The translations under genes and the position numbers were made by a program. Source: Odoribacter splanchnicus DSM 20712 (GTDB taxonomy: Bacteria; Bacteroidota; Bacteroidia; Bacteroidales; Marinifilaceae). Taken from it: DNA of 64,000 nt. The stretch spans positions 1,488,001 to 1,552,000 of the forward strand of contig NC_015160.1 in NCBI RefSeq assembly GCF_000190535.1, read 5' to 3'. Under the pieces are notes generated by a model. It ran no database searches. It was not told where the DNA came from and saw only the letters and a list, made by a program, of their open reading frames with translations. This document shows, one piece after another, positions 29,231 through 39,000 of the stretch. The number at the start of each line of letters is the position of its first letter. Positions within the stretch are counted from its first letter, which is position 1.

Positions 29231-31599
29231 TTGTATACCAATCGACCAAACAAGGTTTCCGGGATGATGTTTTCAGCAATGAGATCGATAAAAAAATTCT
29301 GGAAGCATATAAAATCCATCTGGGCCGGAGTACTTCTGCCAATGAAACCTTATCGTGGAAAAACTCGATGTCGTATATGGACAGGATCATGGAAGATCCT
29401 GACATCCCAGCAGATGCCGGTATTTCCATTGAATTTCAGATTCCCCTGACTTCCAAACGGATTGATTTCATCATTACCGGGCTAAATGAAGTACAACAGG
29501 AACAAGTCGTTATCATTGAACTAAAGCAATGGTCATCGGCTGAATTAACGGATAAAGATGCATTGGTAAAAACCCGTTTCCAGCATGGTGTCTCAGAGAC
29601 GGCACACCCTTCCTATCAGGCATGGTCATATGCCACGCTGATCAAGGATTATAACCAGACCGTCCGGGACGAGCAAATCACGCTGACCCCCTGCGCTTAT
29701 CTCCATAATTACCCGAAGGACCAAATCATCACGAATCCCCGCTACGAACCTTATATTACCGAAGCCCCTCCTTTTTTCCAATCTGACGCAGGAAAATTAA
29801 GGGAATTTATTAAAAAGTACGTCAAATACGGTGACTCAAAGGATATCCTGTACAAAATAGAAAATGGACGCCTCCGTCCTTCCAAGCAACTTGCAGACAA
29901 CCTGGTTTCCATGCTCAAGGGGAACCAGGAATTTATCATGCTGGATGACCAGAAAGTGGTGTATGAGACAGCCCTGAGCATGATCCGGAAAGCAAGTGCC
30001 GACAAAAAACAGGTACTGATTGTCAAAGGCGGACCGGGAACCGGAAAAAGCGTAGTGGCAATCAACCTGCTGGTGGAGACCACCCGAAACAGGCTGGTCT
30101 CCCGCTACGTATCCAAAAACGCAGCACCCCGGGCTGTGTATGCGGCAAAGTTGGCCGGAACGTTACGAAAAAACCAGATTTACAATATGTTCGGGGGATC
30201 CGGCACTTTCTACAACACGCCAGCCAACACTTTCGACGTGCTTATCGTCGACGAAGCCCACCGCCTCAACCAAAAGAGCGGATTGTTTCAAAATCAGGGA
30301 GAAGACCAGGTCCGCGAAATTATCGGGGCAGCCAAATGTGTTATTTTCTTTGTCGATGACCATCAAAGGGTACACATCAAGGACATCGGAGACTCTGCCT
30401 ATATTGAAAAAACAGCACGCTCCTGCCATGCATCCATAAAGAAACTCGAACTATCTTCCCAATTCCGTTGCAACGGTTCGGACGGTTATCTTGCCTGGCT
30501 GGACAATACCCTGCAAATCAACGATACGGCCAACATCCGCTTATCGCAGGATGATTTCGATTTCCGGATATTCAGTGACCCGAATGAACTGAGAAAAACC
30601 ATCGAAGACAAAAACAAAACAAACAACAAATCGCGGATGGTGGCAGGTTATTGCTGGGACTGGAAAAGTAAAAGAAACCCGGAAGCCACTGATGTGAACA
30701 TTCCTGACTTCGGGTTCGCCATGAAATGGAATCTCGAAAAAGACGGGAGTACCTGGATTATCGGGGAAAACTCTATTCATGAAATCGGCTGCATACATAC
30801 CTGCCAGGGCCTCGAACTGGATTATGCCGGCGTGATTATCGGCAATGACCTGCGCTATGAAAACGGTAAAGTGGTCACAGACGTAACGAAACGCTCCCGG
30901 ATGGACAGTTCCGTGAAAGGGATCAAGGTGGGGCGTACCCCGGCACAAGCCGCACAGCTTGCAGAAGAATTGATAAAAAATACCTACCGAACCCTACTTA
31001 CCCGGGGAATGAAGGGCTGTTACGTCTATTTCTGTGACAAACCACTGGAAAATTACTTCAGGCAACAACTTGAACTTCCTCAAGAAAAAGCGAAGGTAGT
31101 TTCATTGCCGGAACCCCAGGGCCCCCGCATTGAACGTGAAGTCAATGACGACGTCAAATACATCGATTACCTGCCGCTCTACACCCTGAAAGCCGCCTGC
31201 GGTAAATTCGGTGAATGGCAGCAGGCAGAAGAAGAAGGCTGGATCAAAACAGAAGGCATGGGCAAATTGACTTCAGGCATGTTTATCATCCAGGCAAACG
31301 GCCACTCTATGGAGCCACGAATCATGGACGGGGATTTTTGCGTATTCCGTGCAAATATTGTGGGTTCCCGGATCGGTAAAATTGTCCTGGTCCAACATCC
31401 GGAACATTACGATTTTGAAAATGGTGGCAGCTATTCGATCAAAAAATACAGCAGTGAGAAAAAACAGGATCCGGAAACCGGTGAATGGATGCATGAAAGA
31501 ATAATCCTTTACCCTCTGAATCCGGATTATCAGCCTATTGAAATCAGGAATGAAGAAGGATTTATCGTCGTCGGGGAATTTATCGGGATTGTAAAATAA
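29227..31599 (+). CDS. Nuclease-like/DUF2075 helicase/S24-peptidase fusion
   Basis: 790 residues with three parts. Residues ~60-110 look like a PD-(D/E)xK core (RIDFIITGL...VVIIELKQWS). Residues ~260-620 are a DUF2075-type P-loop NTPase: KGGPGTGKSVVA near 268, IVDEAHRLN near 340, LSSQFRCNGSDGY near 415 and TCQGLELDYAGVIIG near 535. The C-terminal ~110 residues are an S24/LexA-type peptidase domain: GHSMEPRIMDGDF near 690 gives the serine and SIKKY near 735 the lysine, so both catalytic residues appear present. The protein could act on DNA and be released or controlled by self-cleavage, as LexA-type proteins are. It is coupled to MazG. No matching named defence system comes to mind. Confidence 0.82.
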   Translation: MIVYQSTKQGFRDDVFSNEIDKKILEAYKIHLGRSTSANETLSWKNSMSYMDRIMEDPDIPADAGISIEFQIPLTSKRIDFIITGLNEVQQEQVVIIELKQWSSAELTDKDALVKTRFQHGVSETAHPSYQAWSYATLIKDYNQTVRDEQITLTPCAYLHNYPKDQIITNPRYEPYITEAPPFFQSDAGKLREFIKKYVKYGDSKDILYKIENGRLRPSKQLADNLVSMLKGNQEFIMLDDQKVVYETALSMIRKASADKKQVLIVKGGPGTGKSVVAINLLVETTRNRLVSRYVSKNAAPRAVYAAKLAGTLRKNQIYNMFGGSGTFYNTPANTFDVLIVDEAHRLNQKSGLFQNQGEDQVREIIGAAKCVIFFVDDHQRVHIKDIGDSAYIEKTARSCHASIKKLELSSQFRCNGSDGYLAWLDNTLQINDTANIRLSQDDFDFRIFSDPNELRKTIEDKNKTNNKSRMVAGYCWDWKSKRNPEATDVNIPDFGFAMKWNLEKDGSTWIIGENSIHEIGCIHTCQGLELDYAGVIIGNDLRYENGKVVTDVTKRSRMDSSVKGIKVGRTPAQAAQLAEELIKNTYRTLLTRGMKGCYVYFCDKPLENYFRQQLELPQEKAKVVSLPEPQGPRIEREVNDDVKYIDYLPLYTLKAACGKFGEWQQAEEEGWIKTEGMGKLTSGMFIIQANGHSMEPRIMDGDFCVFRANIVGSRIGKIVLVQHPEHYDFENGGSYSIKKYSSEKKQDPETGEWMHERIILYPLNPDYQPIEIRNEEGFIVVGEFIGIVK

Positions 31600-31611
31600 A
31601 AAAGGGATTCC

Positions 31612-31645
31612 GGGACGGACCTTTCGTCCGGTTTGAGTTTTTTAA
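31612..31645 (+). terminator. Probable terminator after the helicase fusion
   Basis: Just after the stop there is a stem CCGGGACG/CGTCCGG followed by TTTGAGTTTTTT. A similar segment occurs inside the 3' part of the gene at 28381 (GGCAGACCTTTTGTCCGG), so the sequence may also be a copied fragment. Confidence 0.5.
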
Positions 31646-31689
31646 GTTTCTATTCCAACATCAGTAATTGAGATCAGTTCGATTATTAA

Positions 31690-31890
31690 ACTTCAACCTT
31701 CCGGCTTAATAAAGGCCAATCCCCGGACGTTTTATTTCTTCCTGCAGCTTATATTTTACCTGCAATTCCGTCAAAGCCTGATCAACTAATTCAATTTGCA
31801 TCCGGGTATCCTCATCGATATTATTCTGGTCCGTAAAAGCCGTCCATCAATCCTATGTCATTTTCGATGTAACCGAAGGGATTCGGAAAG
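31690..31890 (-). pseudogene. Chimeric remnant: type-B gene joined to ORF6N 3' end
   Basis: On the minus strand 31890-31838 reads YHSFPNPFGYIENDIGLMDG, matching the type-B protein, then within the short shared run TTTTnCGGA it switches to TDQNNIDEDTRMQIELVDQA...ELQV, matching the ORF6N C-terminus. The frame is broken at the join. The downstream flank (31650-31704) matches 21014-21066. It shows recombination between the two local gene families. Confidence 0.65.
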
Positions 31891-32005
31891 GAATGATAAC
31901 CGATACAGAATACAGCTATAAAAGAACTTACAACTGAATCCTGTCGCCATTTACACAAAATTATGAACAGGGCCAATATTATAAAGCCAGGATCACAATT
32001 CGATC

Positions 32006-32758
32006 CTATTTTTTAAATACCCAATACCTCTTATAATCTTTCAAAACCTTTATGCCATCTTCTGAAAATAGAGATGTCGTCTCTTTAATCCAAGCGGCGG
32101 ACTTTTGTCTCAAATCCACCATTTCCTTAGCTACTTCAGGACTTAATTTTATTAACCGCATTAATTTCCTATTCGAATAGAAATAATTTACCAATACATG
32201 TTTACAACAGAGTAAAATAAGCACTACATTATAACTCAATTCAATATCTATTTCATTAAACTGACCGTCCAAGCTTATCTGCTGTGAAGAAGGAGTAGCA
32301 TGAGCCAGACTACATAATACTTTCCAGAAATCGCACAGATGCTTTTTATCAGGTATTTTCAAAAGCCGCAAAATTTTATCATACACCTCATATTTCCTGT
32401 CTTCCAACCATTTTTCTGCCCATATTTCATTCTGTTGCTTATAGAAATATTTACCGATAACCAGATATTCAAAGACCTGACGCAACAAAATATTCGCAAC
32501 ACCATATTCTCCTCTTAAAAGAAGCTGATGAGCGTTGTACAACAAATAAGAAATCTTTACACAAGCCTGCATCAGTACCTTATCAAAATTTCGTTCGTTA
32601 TATTCCCACATGCCTAAAGCATTGAGATAATAAAATGTCATTTGTTCCTGGCAATTAAAGCCCTGTATGAATAAATTAACCTGTATTTCTAATTTTTTCC
32701 CTAGAAATACCTGATTTTCCTGTTCTTGTTGTTGGTATTTTCCGATAAAATTTTTCAT
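32006..32758 (-). CDS. Helical protein, possibly HEPN/DUF5677-like
   Basis: 250 residues, almost entirely helical, with no signal peptide. The central segment (YLLYNAHQLLLRGEYGVANILLRQVFEYLVIGKYF, about 70-105) recalls DUF5677/HEPN-related proteins, in which an RxxxH-like motif may form an RNase site; I do not see a clear RxxxxH here. SLAHATPSSQ near 150 is another notable spot. It stands alone between decayed DNA and a nucleotidyltransferase gene. HEPN proteins often pair with nucleotidyltransferases, and one follows upstream at 32952-33590 on the same strand, but the gap of ~190 bp argues against tight coupling. Confidence 0.45.
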   Translation of the reverse strand: MKNFIGKYQQQEQENQVFLGKKLEIQVNLFIQGFNCQEQMTFYYLNALGMWEYNERNFDKVLMQACVKISYLLYNAHQLLLRGEYGVANILLRQVFEYLVIGKYFYKQQNEIWAEKWLEDRKYEVYDKILRLLKIPDKKHLCDFWKVLCSLAHATPSSQQISLDGQFNEIDIELSYNVVLILLCCKHVLVNYFYSNRKLMRLIKLSPEVAKEMVDLRQKSAAWIKETTSLFSEDGIKVLKDYKRYWVFKK

Positions 32759-32951
32759 ACTTCAATTTATAAAAATGGCCCCACAGTTCCAAACATCTTT
32801 ATTTTAACGATATCTCTCCATATCATCTTCTGTTTCTCCGTTATAAACCATTAACAACCACAACCTCATTCTGAAAGGAAAAAAACATGAAACCGATTCC
32901 CCTGAAAAAAGAACGGCTTCAATATGAGCGATCGATGTATCCTACCCGCAT

Positions 32952-33590
32952 CTAAGGAAAAATTTGCCGACATGCCGTTATTTGCAAGATCCCGTCGGTC
33001 ATTCGGTGGAGACTGATGTATTTTTCTTTATTCCGTAACTTCAATATGACCAGCTTTTCAGAATAGCCGAGGATATCGATCAGAGAAGAGAAAGATTTGC
33101 CCTCTTTACGGGCTTTATCCACCAATTGATCATTATAACGCATAAGTTCATCGTAATCTTTAATCTTCGGTTCCAATTCAAAGGCGATATCTATATCCCC
33201 CAAATCCATTTGTTCCGGATTCAGATAACTACCGAACAATACCAGTTTGCTCACCCGATATGGATAAAAATCATCCCGGTTTACTTCTTCTACCCGTTTC
33301 AGAAATTCTTGCATGATCCGATCTGCTTTTTCACGGTTAATGGGAGCCATACAACGGGCTATGCTTAAAGCATTTCCTTTCAATGTCAAACGATACATGC
33401 CGTTGTCTGCTGGTTCGATATATCCCTTAGACAACAATTCACCAACTAAACCTTCCGTCTCTTTTTCATTCAAATTGAAACGTTCTGCCAAGCCATCCCT
33501 TGTCATCAAACCGGAATATAAAAGCCGAAAATAATCCCTGATTTTCAAAACCGGAATTCCTGCTAACAGTTCATTTTTCGCAATTCTCAT
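32952..33590 (-). CDS. Winged-helix plus nucleotidyltransferase protein
   Basis: 212 residues. Residues 1-80 form a winged helix (LYSGLMTRDGLAERFNLNEKETEGLVGELLSKGYIEP, then a beta wing). Residues ~105-190 are a MNT-type nucleotidyltransferase core: VSKLVLFGSYLNPEQMDLGDIDIAFEL has the GS...DxD pattern, with the two aspartates as metal ligands. Members of this superfamily transfer nucleotides to proteins or RNAs and occur in toxin-antitoxin pairs (with HEPN toxins) and in regulation. The DNA-binding domain suggests self-regulation. Confidence 0.7.
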   Translation of the reverse strand: MRIAKNELLAGIPVLKIRDYFRLLYSGLMTRDGLAERFNLNEKETEGLVGELLSKGYIEPADNGMYRLTLKGNALSIARCMAPINREKADRIMQEFLKRVEEVNRDDFYPYRVSKLVLFGSYLNPEQMDLGDIDIAFELEPKIKDYDELMRYNDQLVDKARKEGKSFSSLIDILGYSEKLVILKLRNKEKYISLHRMTDGILQITACRQIFP

Positions 33591-34058
33591 AACCCCTTGA
33601 ATTTATAAAAAATTACATTTATTGAAATCTCTCTCCCAATAACCCTCCTTAATCACCATTTATAAACTAAAATTTATTAAGTCGACACCCCACAGTCGTT
33701 TTTTTATGATCACCGATGGATCGGTAGTACCCGGAGATTTTTCTAAAAGGTCATGGCGTTTATATACCATTGTACCCGGAAACCTACGGTTTCTGATTAG
33801 TACTTCGCTGATCGGCACATCTCCGATGCTACTTGGCGGAACTTCGTTCCTGATAAAAATGCCACTCCAGCACCAAAGGTTCGCCAATCAGAAATCCGAA
33901 GGATTTCACCTATCCGGAATCTGCAAGGTGACACTGATCAGGAACGAAATAACGCTAATCCAGATAAATCTACATTTTGATTATAAGACTATTTGTTTAA
34001 TGAAATCAGCCAATAATCCTTTATATTTGAAGTACTAAGATAACAAAAATAAACGAGA
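33591..34058. other. Region without a clear gene
   Basis: Open frames on both strands exist but none resembles a known protein. The short inverted repeat CGTTCCTGAT (33847-33856) with ATCAGGAACG (33938-33947) spans ~100 bp. It may be a degraded mobile or repeat element. Nothing firmer can be said. Confidence 0.35.
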
Positions 34059-34655
34059 TTACCAATTTTCTATTTCTCTCTTCAGAATGCTATAAACGTT
34101 CAAATCCACATATTGCCCGTCAGCCATCAATTCCCCTTCGCGCTCAACGCCTTCAAGGGTAAAACCCAGGCGGCGGGGGATGGCATTGCTAGGTGCATTT
34201 CCGGCTGCACAACGGATACGAATACTGTTCATTCCCCGTTCGCTGACCGCCCATTCACAGAGATGGCGGACACAACGGGTCATTATACCACGGCCCTGAT
34301 ATTCGGGGATCAACCAATAACCGATCTCGGTGCGATGATTAATATTATCGGTGATGACAAACCCCACCAGTCCGCACAATTCGTGGCCCTGGCCGATAAC
34401 AAAGACGATGTTCCGATCAGCATAGGGAAGAGCCAGCTGTTCATTTAAAAACGCTTCTTCGTCAGCCACCTCCTTCAATCCATCGACAAAAGGAAGCCAC
34501 GTACGCAAATATACCCGATTATCATATATCGTCTGCCAGATGATAGCGGCATCGGCCAAAGTAGCTTCACGGATAAAAAAATCCGGTCCTATCTGTGCAG
34601 AATAGCCTGTTTCTTCCCTATTCAAGGCTGACGGACATGAAGATTGTTTTTTCAT
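34059..34655 (-). CDS. GNAT N-acetyltransferase (RimJ/RimL type)
   Basis: 198 residues. The GNAT fold is seen from IREATLADAAIIWQTIYDNRVYL at the start, through CGLVGFVITDNINHRTEIGYWLIPEYQGRGIMTRCVRHLCEWA (strand 4, then the acetyl-CoA pyrophosphate loop QGRGIM), to IRIRCAAGNAPSNAIPRRLGFTLEG near 150-175. The layout is that of the ribosomal-protein-serine/alanine acetyltransferase branch, which acetylates N-termini or small amines; the substrate cannot be predicted. It is monocistronic. Confidence 0.85.
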   Translation of the reverse strand: MKKQSSCPSALNREETGYSAQIGPDFFIREATLADAAIIWQTIYDNRVYLRTWLPFVDGLKEVADEEAFLNEQLALPYADRNIVFVIGQGHELCGLVGFVITDNINHRTEIGYWLIPEYQGRGIMTRCVRHLCEWAVSERGMNSIRIRCAAGNAPSNAIPRRLGFTLEGVEREGELMADGQYVDLNVYSILKREIENW

Positions 34656-34770
34656 ATAAATTCAATAGTCAGGATTAACCCAACAAAGATATAGATTAAT
34701 TTCAGATTCAGCCTAACCGGTTTCCCGAGTATTTAATCCCCTCTCATCTTGCCTCTGTTGATTTCACGTA

Positions 34771-35130
34771 TCATCCGGCAGGAACAAGACTATTGGCCTG
34801 AATATTTTCGGCAACGACACTTCCGGCCCCGATAACACCACCTTCACCGATAGTGACTCCCGGCAGGATAATTGCACCTCCTCCGATCCAGCCACCATCC
34901 TCTATCGTCACCGGCAAGGCAAAAGTATGACGGATATATTCGCTACCTTCCGGTATCCCGACAGGAGTCAGGCGTTCGTCCAAGCCGACAGGATACCTAG
35001 CCGTATAAATCCGTACGTCGGAAGCGATGAGCCCCCGCTTCCCGAGTGCGATCCGGTTAAAACCGACAAAGGTACAACCAGTGTTTACCACCACCCGATC
35101 ACCTATATGAATATTACAACCATAACCTCA
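34771..35130 (-). pseudogene. Truncated hexapeptide (maltose/galactoside-type) O-acetyltransferase
   Basis: The minus strand encodes a left-handed beta-helix: CNIHIGDRVVVNTGCTFVGFNRIALGKRGLIASDVRIYT and VTIEDGGWIGGGAIILPGVTIGEGGVIGAGSVVAENI, with the hexapeptide [LIV]-G-x4 rhythm. The N-terminal third is missing and the frame is closed by a stop near 35128. The C-terminus ends early after SLVPAG, where the family usually reads on through GNPAKVI. It is a broken gene. Confidence 0.7.
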
Positions 35131-35399
35131 ACTAAAAGCATGCCCGACCGCTCCCCCCTGTACCGATACTTCCGAACATCCCGCACAACAAAACCTTTTT
35201 TCCTCTTTCCTTTCATAAGGTAAGAAATTATACTTCATCAATAAAACAATGTGTTTTTCTTTTCAGCTCAGGAAAAACGGGAACATGACAATCATACCAC
35301 TCACCGGCCAGACATTTTTCCAGTTCTGTTTTCATAAGCCAAACTATCCGGTTTACAGTACAGTCACTATCTCATTCACCGGTTTCCTGACAGAAACAC

Positions 35400-35706
35400 A
35401 TGCCGGGAAGCGTTTACATACCCCAGGGAGATGATCACGACAGGCTCCTGCCATCCGGTAACTACAATCGAGATTTCACCCGTCCGGATCGAAATTATAA
35501 CCCCATCAACTCCCTAATCCCTGTACCGCTACAGCCAAACAAATATGTTCGGCCGCTATCGCCGCACCGATATCTGCATGGTTCTTCTTATCCGGGTTCC
35601 GTACCCAGCCAACCACTTTATCGATACAAAATGACAATATACACCGGAGCGCCGGCAAACCATTACCGATCGTAGCATTGCCGTACTTGCTGTTTTCGTG
35701 CTTCAC
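35400..35706 (-). pseudogene. Nitroreductase-family remnant
   Basis: The minus strand reads KHENSKYGNATIGNGLPALRCILSFCIDKVV...KKNHADIGAAIAAEHICLAVAVQGLGS, then after a stop VVTGWQEPVVIISLGY. The order AIAAEHICLAAxxxGLGS ... PVVIISLGY is typical of FMN-dependent nitroreductases. At least one stop and missing ends show it is dead. Confidence 0.55.
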
Positions 35707-35741
35707 TTTTATAACATGCCAATCATCAACCCGGCTGTATT

Positions 35742-35993
35742 TTACGCCATAAAACGGATAAATCGCTGGTAGAAACGATCATCCGGAAGTACGTAAACCG
35801 GAATCTCTACAGTAAAAAGATTATCGCCCAGGTAATCAATACCACCATCATTGTTGTCGCCCGCAATATCGCCCTGTTTCTTCCCCGGCAAATGAATAAA
35901 TGTCCGGAAGAAAGAGCTTTGAATATCCTGCAATATATTCAATCCAATATTCATCGTTCCGAGAAGATCAATACCCCGGCGACAAACTGACAT
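35742..35993 (-). other. Open frame of 83 codons, not recognised
   Basis: The frame (MSVCRRGIDLLGTMNIGLNIL...) abuts the nitroreductase remnant. It matches nothing I know and is probably part of the same decayed stretch. It ends 50 bp from the far end of the CRISPR array. Confidence 0.2.
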
Positions 35994-36049
35994 TTCGGAA
36001 TCTCACCCTTATCCGGGACGGTTAATAAAAACATGCCAGGTTGAGTCCA

Positions 36050-39000
36050 GTTTCAATTCTACCCTAGTTCAATTAAAAGTAGGAATAAACCGTACCCAAC
36101 CACGTAGCCATATACGGTTTCAATTCTACCTTAGTTCAATTAAAAGCGCCGGGCATGGTTTCGGTGGTTTCGGGGAAAGTGTGTTTCAATTCTACCTTAG
36201 TTCAATTAAAAGGGGGTGAATCCACCGGTTTTCATTCCATGGGGAAAAAGTTTCAATTCTACCTTAGTTCAATTAAAAGGGTGGTGCCGCATGAAAACTG
36301 CGTGGACAGAAAAATGTTTCAATTCTACCTTAGTTCAATTAAAAGGGATTTCCACAAGCTTATTTTTCTGGGACATTCTCCAGTTTCAATTCTACCTTAG
36401 TTCAATTAAAAGAAGCCACCATTTCCCCATCCGTTGTTACCCCAACCCAGTTTCAATTCTACCTTAGTTCAATTAAAAGGGGATTGAAGGTATCAATGAA
36501 CTAACCGATCTGGCAGTTTCAATTCTACCTTAGTTCAATTAAAAGGAGTATTGCAGAATGGCGTTTAGCTATCGGTATGGAGTTTCAATTCTACCTTAGT
36601 TCAATTAAAAGACTCATTCTTTAAAAGAAAAAACATGGAAAAGACATGTTTCAATTCTACCTTAGTTCAATTAAAAGGAAGGAGCAAGCGGATGCCAGAA
36701 AAGCGGTTGTGGAGTTTCAATTCTACCTTAGTTCAATTAAAAGCTTAAAGTAAAAGAAATACAGGTATTAAAAGAAGAGTTTCAATTCTACCTTAGTTCA
36801 ATTAAAAGAGCAGATGTCGGAATATGTAGAACAGTCAAAATCAAGTTTCAATTCTACCTTAGTTCAATTAAAAGTAATTTATTTCACCTTCACTAGTGTA
36901 TTTTCTTCCAGTTTCAATTCTACCTTAGTTCAATTAAAAGATGGGTCAAAGGTGTGAGAGAAATACTTAACCTAAAGTTTCAATTCTACCTTAGTTCAAT
37001 TAAAAGCTCTTCCGGTTATGACGCTAAGATCGGCTCTTCCGGGTTTCAATTCTACCTTAGTTCAATTAAAAGCTGTAACCGATGTACAAAATCCTCTTCC
37101 CCTTCCTTGGTTTCAATTCTACCTTAGTTCAATTAAAAGGGATTAAAATTTTAAAGGTATCTAATTCGATACCTGTTTCAATTCTACCTTAGTTCAATTA
37201 AAAGATTATTATGTGATATAAAGGAAATTGCAAAATTTTCGTTTCAATTCTACCTTAGTTCAATTAAAAGAATATGAAGTATATTTGCTTTATAGAATAA
37301 AGGCAAGTTTCAATTCTACCTTAGTTCAATTAAAAGCAATTCGTTGTATTATATTCAATGTGAAATATAAAAGTTTCAATTCTACCTTAGTTCAATTAAA
37401 AGCAGAGAAGATGCTAGAGTTGCATTACAAAGATGGTAGTTTCAATTCTACCTTAGTTCAATTAAAAGTATCCTTTTATTTATTTGTTTTCAAAGTAGGT
37501 AGAATGTTTCAATTCTACCTTAGTTCAATTAAAAGTCAACTTCGTAATAAGGGATAAACTCATTTTTATAAGGTTTCAATTCTACCTTAGTTCAATTAAA
37601 AGCGAGAACAGGCCGCACATGCTTAACACCGTGAAAAGGTTTCAATTCTACCTTAGTTCAATTAAAAGAGATTTACAATAAAGGTCAGAAGGAGATTGCT
37701 CAAAGTTTCAATTCTACCTTAGTTCAATTAAAAGGATAATTACCAGTCGGAGCAAAGTTACCTGAATTCAGTTTCAATTCTACCTTAGTTCAATTAAAAG
37801 GTCTCCGGCTGAAGTCGATGCTTGGATGGTTTCTCTGTTTCAATTCTACCTTAGTTCAATTAAAAGGATAATTACCAGTCGGAGCAAAGTTACCTGAATT
37901 CAGTTTCAATTCTACCTTAGTTCAATTAAAAGGTCTCCGGCTGAAGTCGATGCTTGGATGGTTTCTCTGTTTCAATTCTACCTTAGTTCAATTAAAAGCT
38001 TATCAACCGAGCGTTGGTTCGAATGTTTACACATGTTTCAATTCTACCTTAGTTCAATTAAAAGTGACCAGTAATCACATAATCCAAAAGCGGAACAACG
38101 GTTTCAATTCTACCTTAGTTCAATTAAAAGATTCCCAGAATCAGTGGTCTTTGGATCAGTGGAACCGGTTTCAATTCTACCTTAGTTCAATTAAAAGGGT
38201 TGTATTCATATGAATACTGATGTAAATCTTCTTAGTTTCAATTCTACCTTAGTTCAATTAAAAGTACTTGTTTTCGTATTGGAGGTTCTGCGTCTAATAT
38301 GTTTCAATTCTACCTTAGTTCAATTAAAAGATGCAGGAATTATTTTCGAAACGCGAGAGTAATTCTTGTTTCAATTCTACCTTAGTTCAATTAAAAGAAT
38401 CGATTCTTAATTGTAGCCAAAGACAACATGCCTGTTTCAATTCTACCTTAGTTCAATTAAAAGGAAATATTGTTATTTTGTTAGTCTCACTTATAAAAAG
38501 TTTCAATTCTACCTTAGTTCAATTAAAAGTAGTGATTTTCGCAAAGCACAGATAGCGAGTCTTATGTTTCAATTCTACCTTAGTTCAATTAAAAGTCAAA
38601 ATTATACGTATAAGGCTCGTTTTTCTCCCATGTTTCAATTCTACCTTAGTTCAATTAAAAGTCACTTTTGCATAGTAAGGACAAGAAGAGTGAATCGAGT
38701 TTCAATTCTACCTTAGTTCAATTAAAAGTAGCACGAAAGGCAAAATTTTAAAAGGGAAAAGTTAGTTTCAATTCTACCTTAGTTCAATTAAAAGTCAAAA
38801 TTATATGTATAAGGCTCGTTTTTCTCCCATGTTTCAATTCTACCTTAGTTCAATTAAAAGTAATATCCACAATTCTGAGCAGGGCGAATTATTCTTGTTT
38901 CAATTCTACCTTAGTTCAATTAAAAGTGTCGGGAGCAAATAAAATAATCCTTTAATAGAAACAGTTTCAATTCTACCTTAGTTCAATTAAAAGGCCGCCA

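Noticed and set aside
33708..33735. Resemblance of CACCGATGGATCGG to part of the crRNA-like spacer segment
   Set aside because: The match is short, interrupted, not at the seed end and not near a recognised promoter, so it is probably chance.
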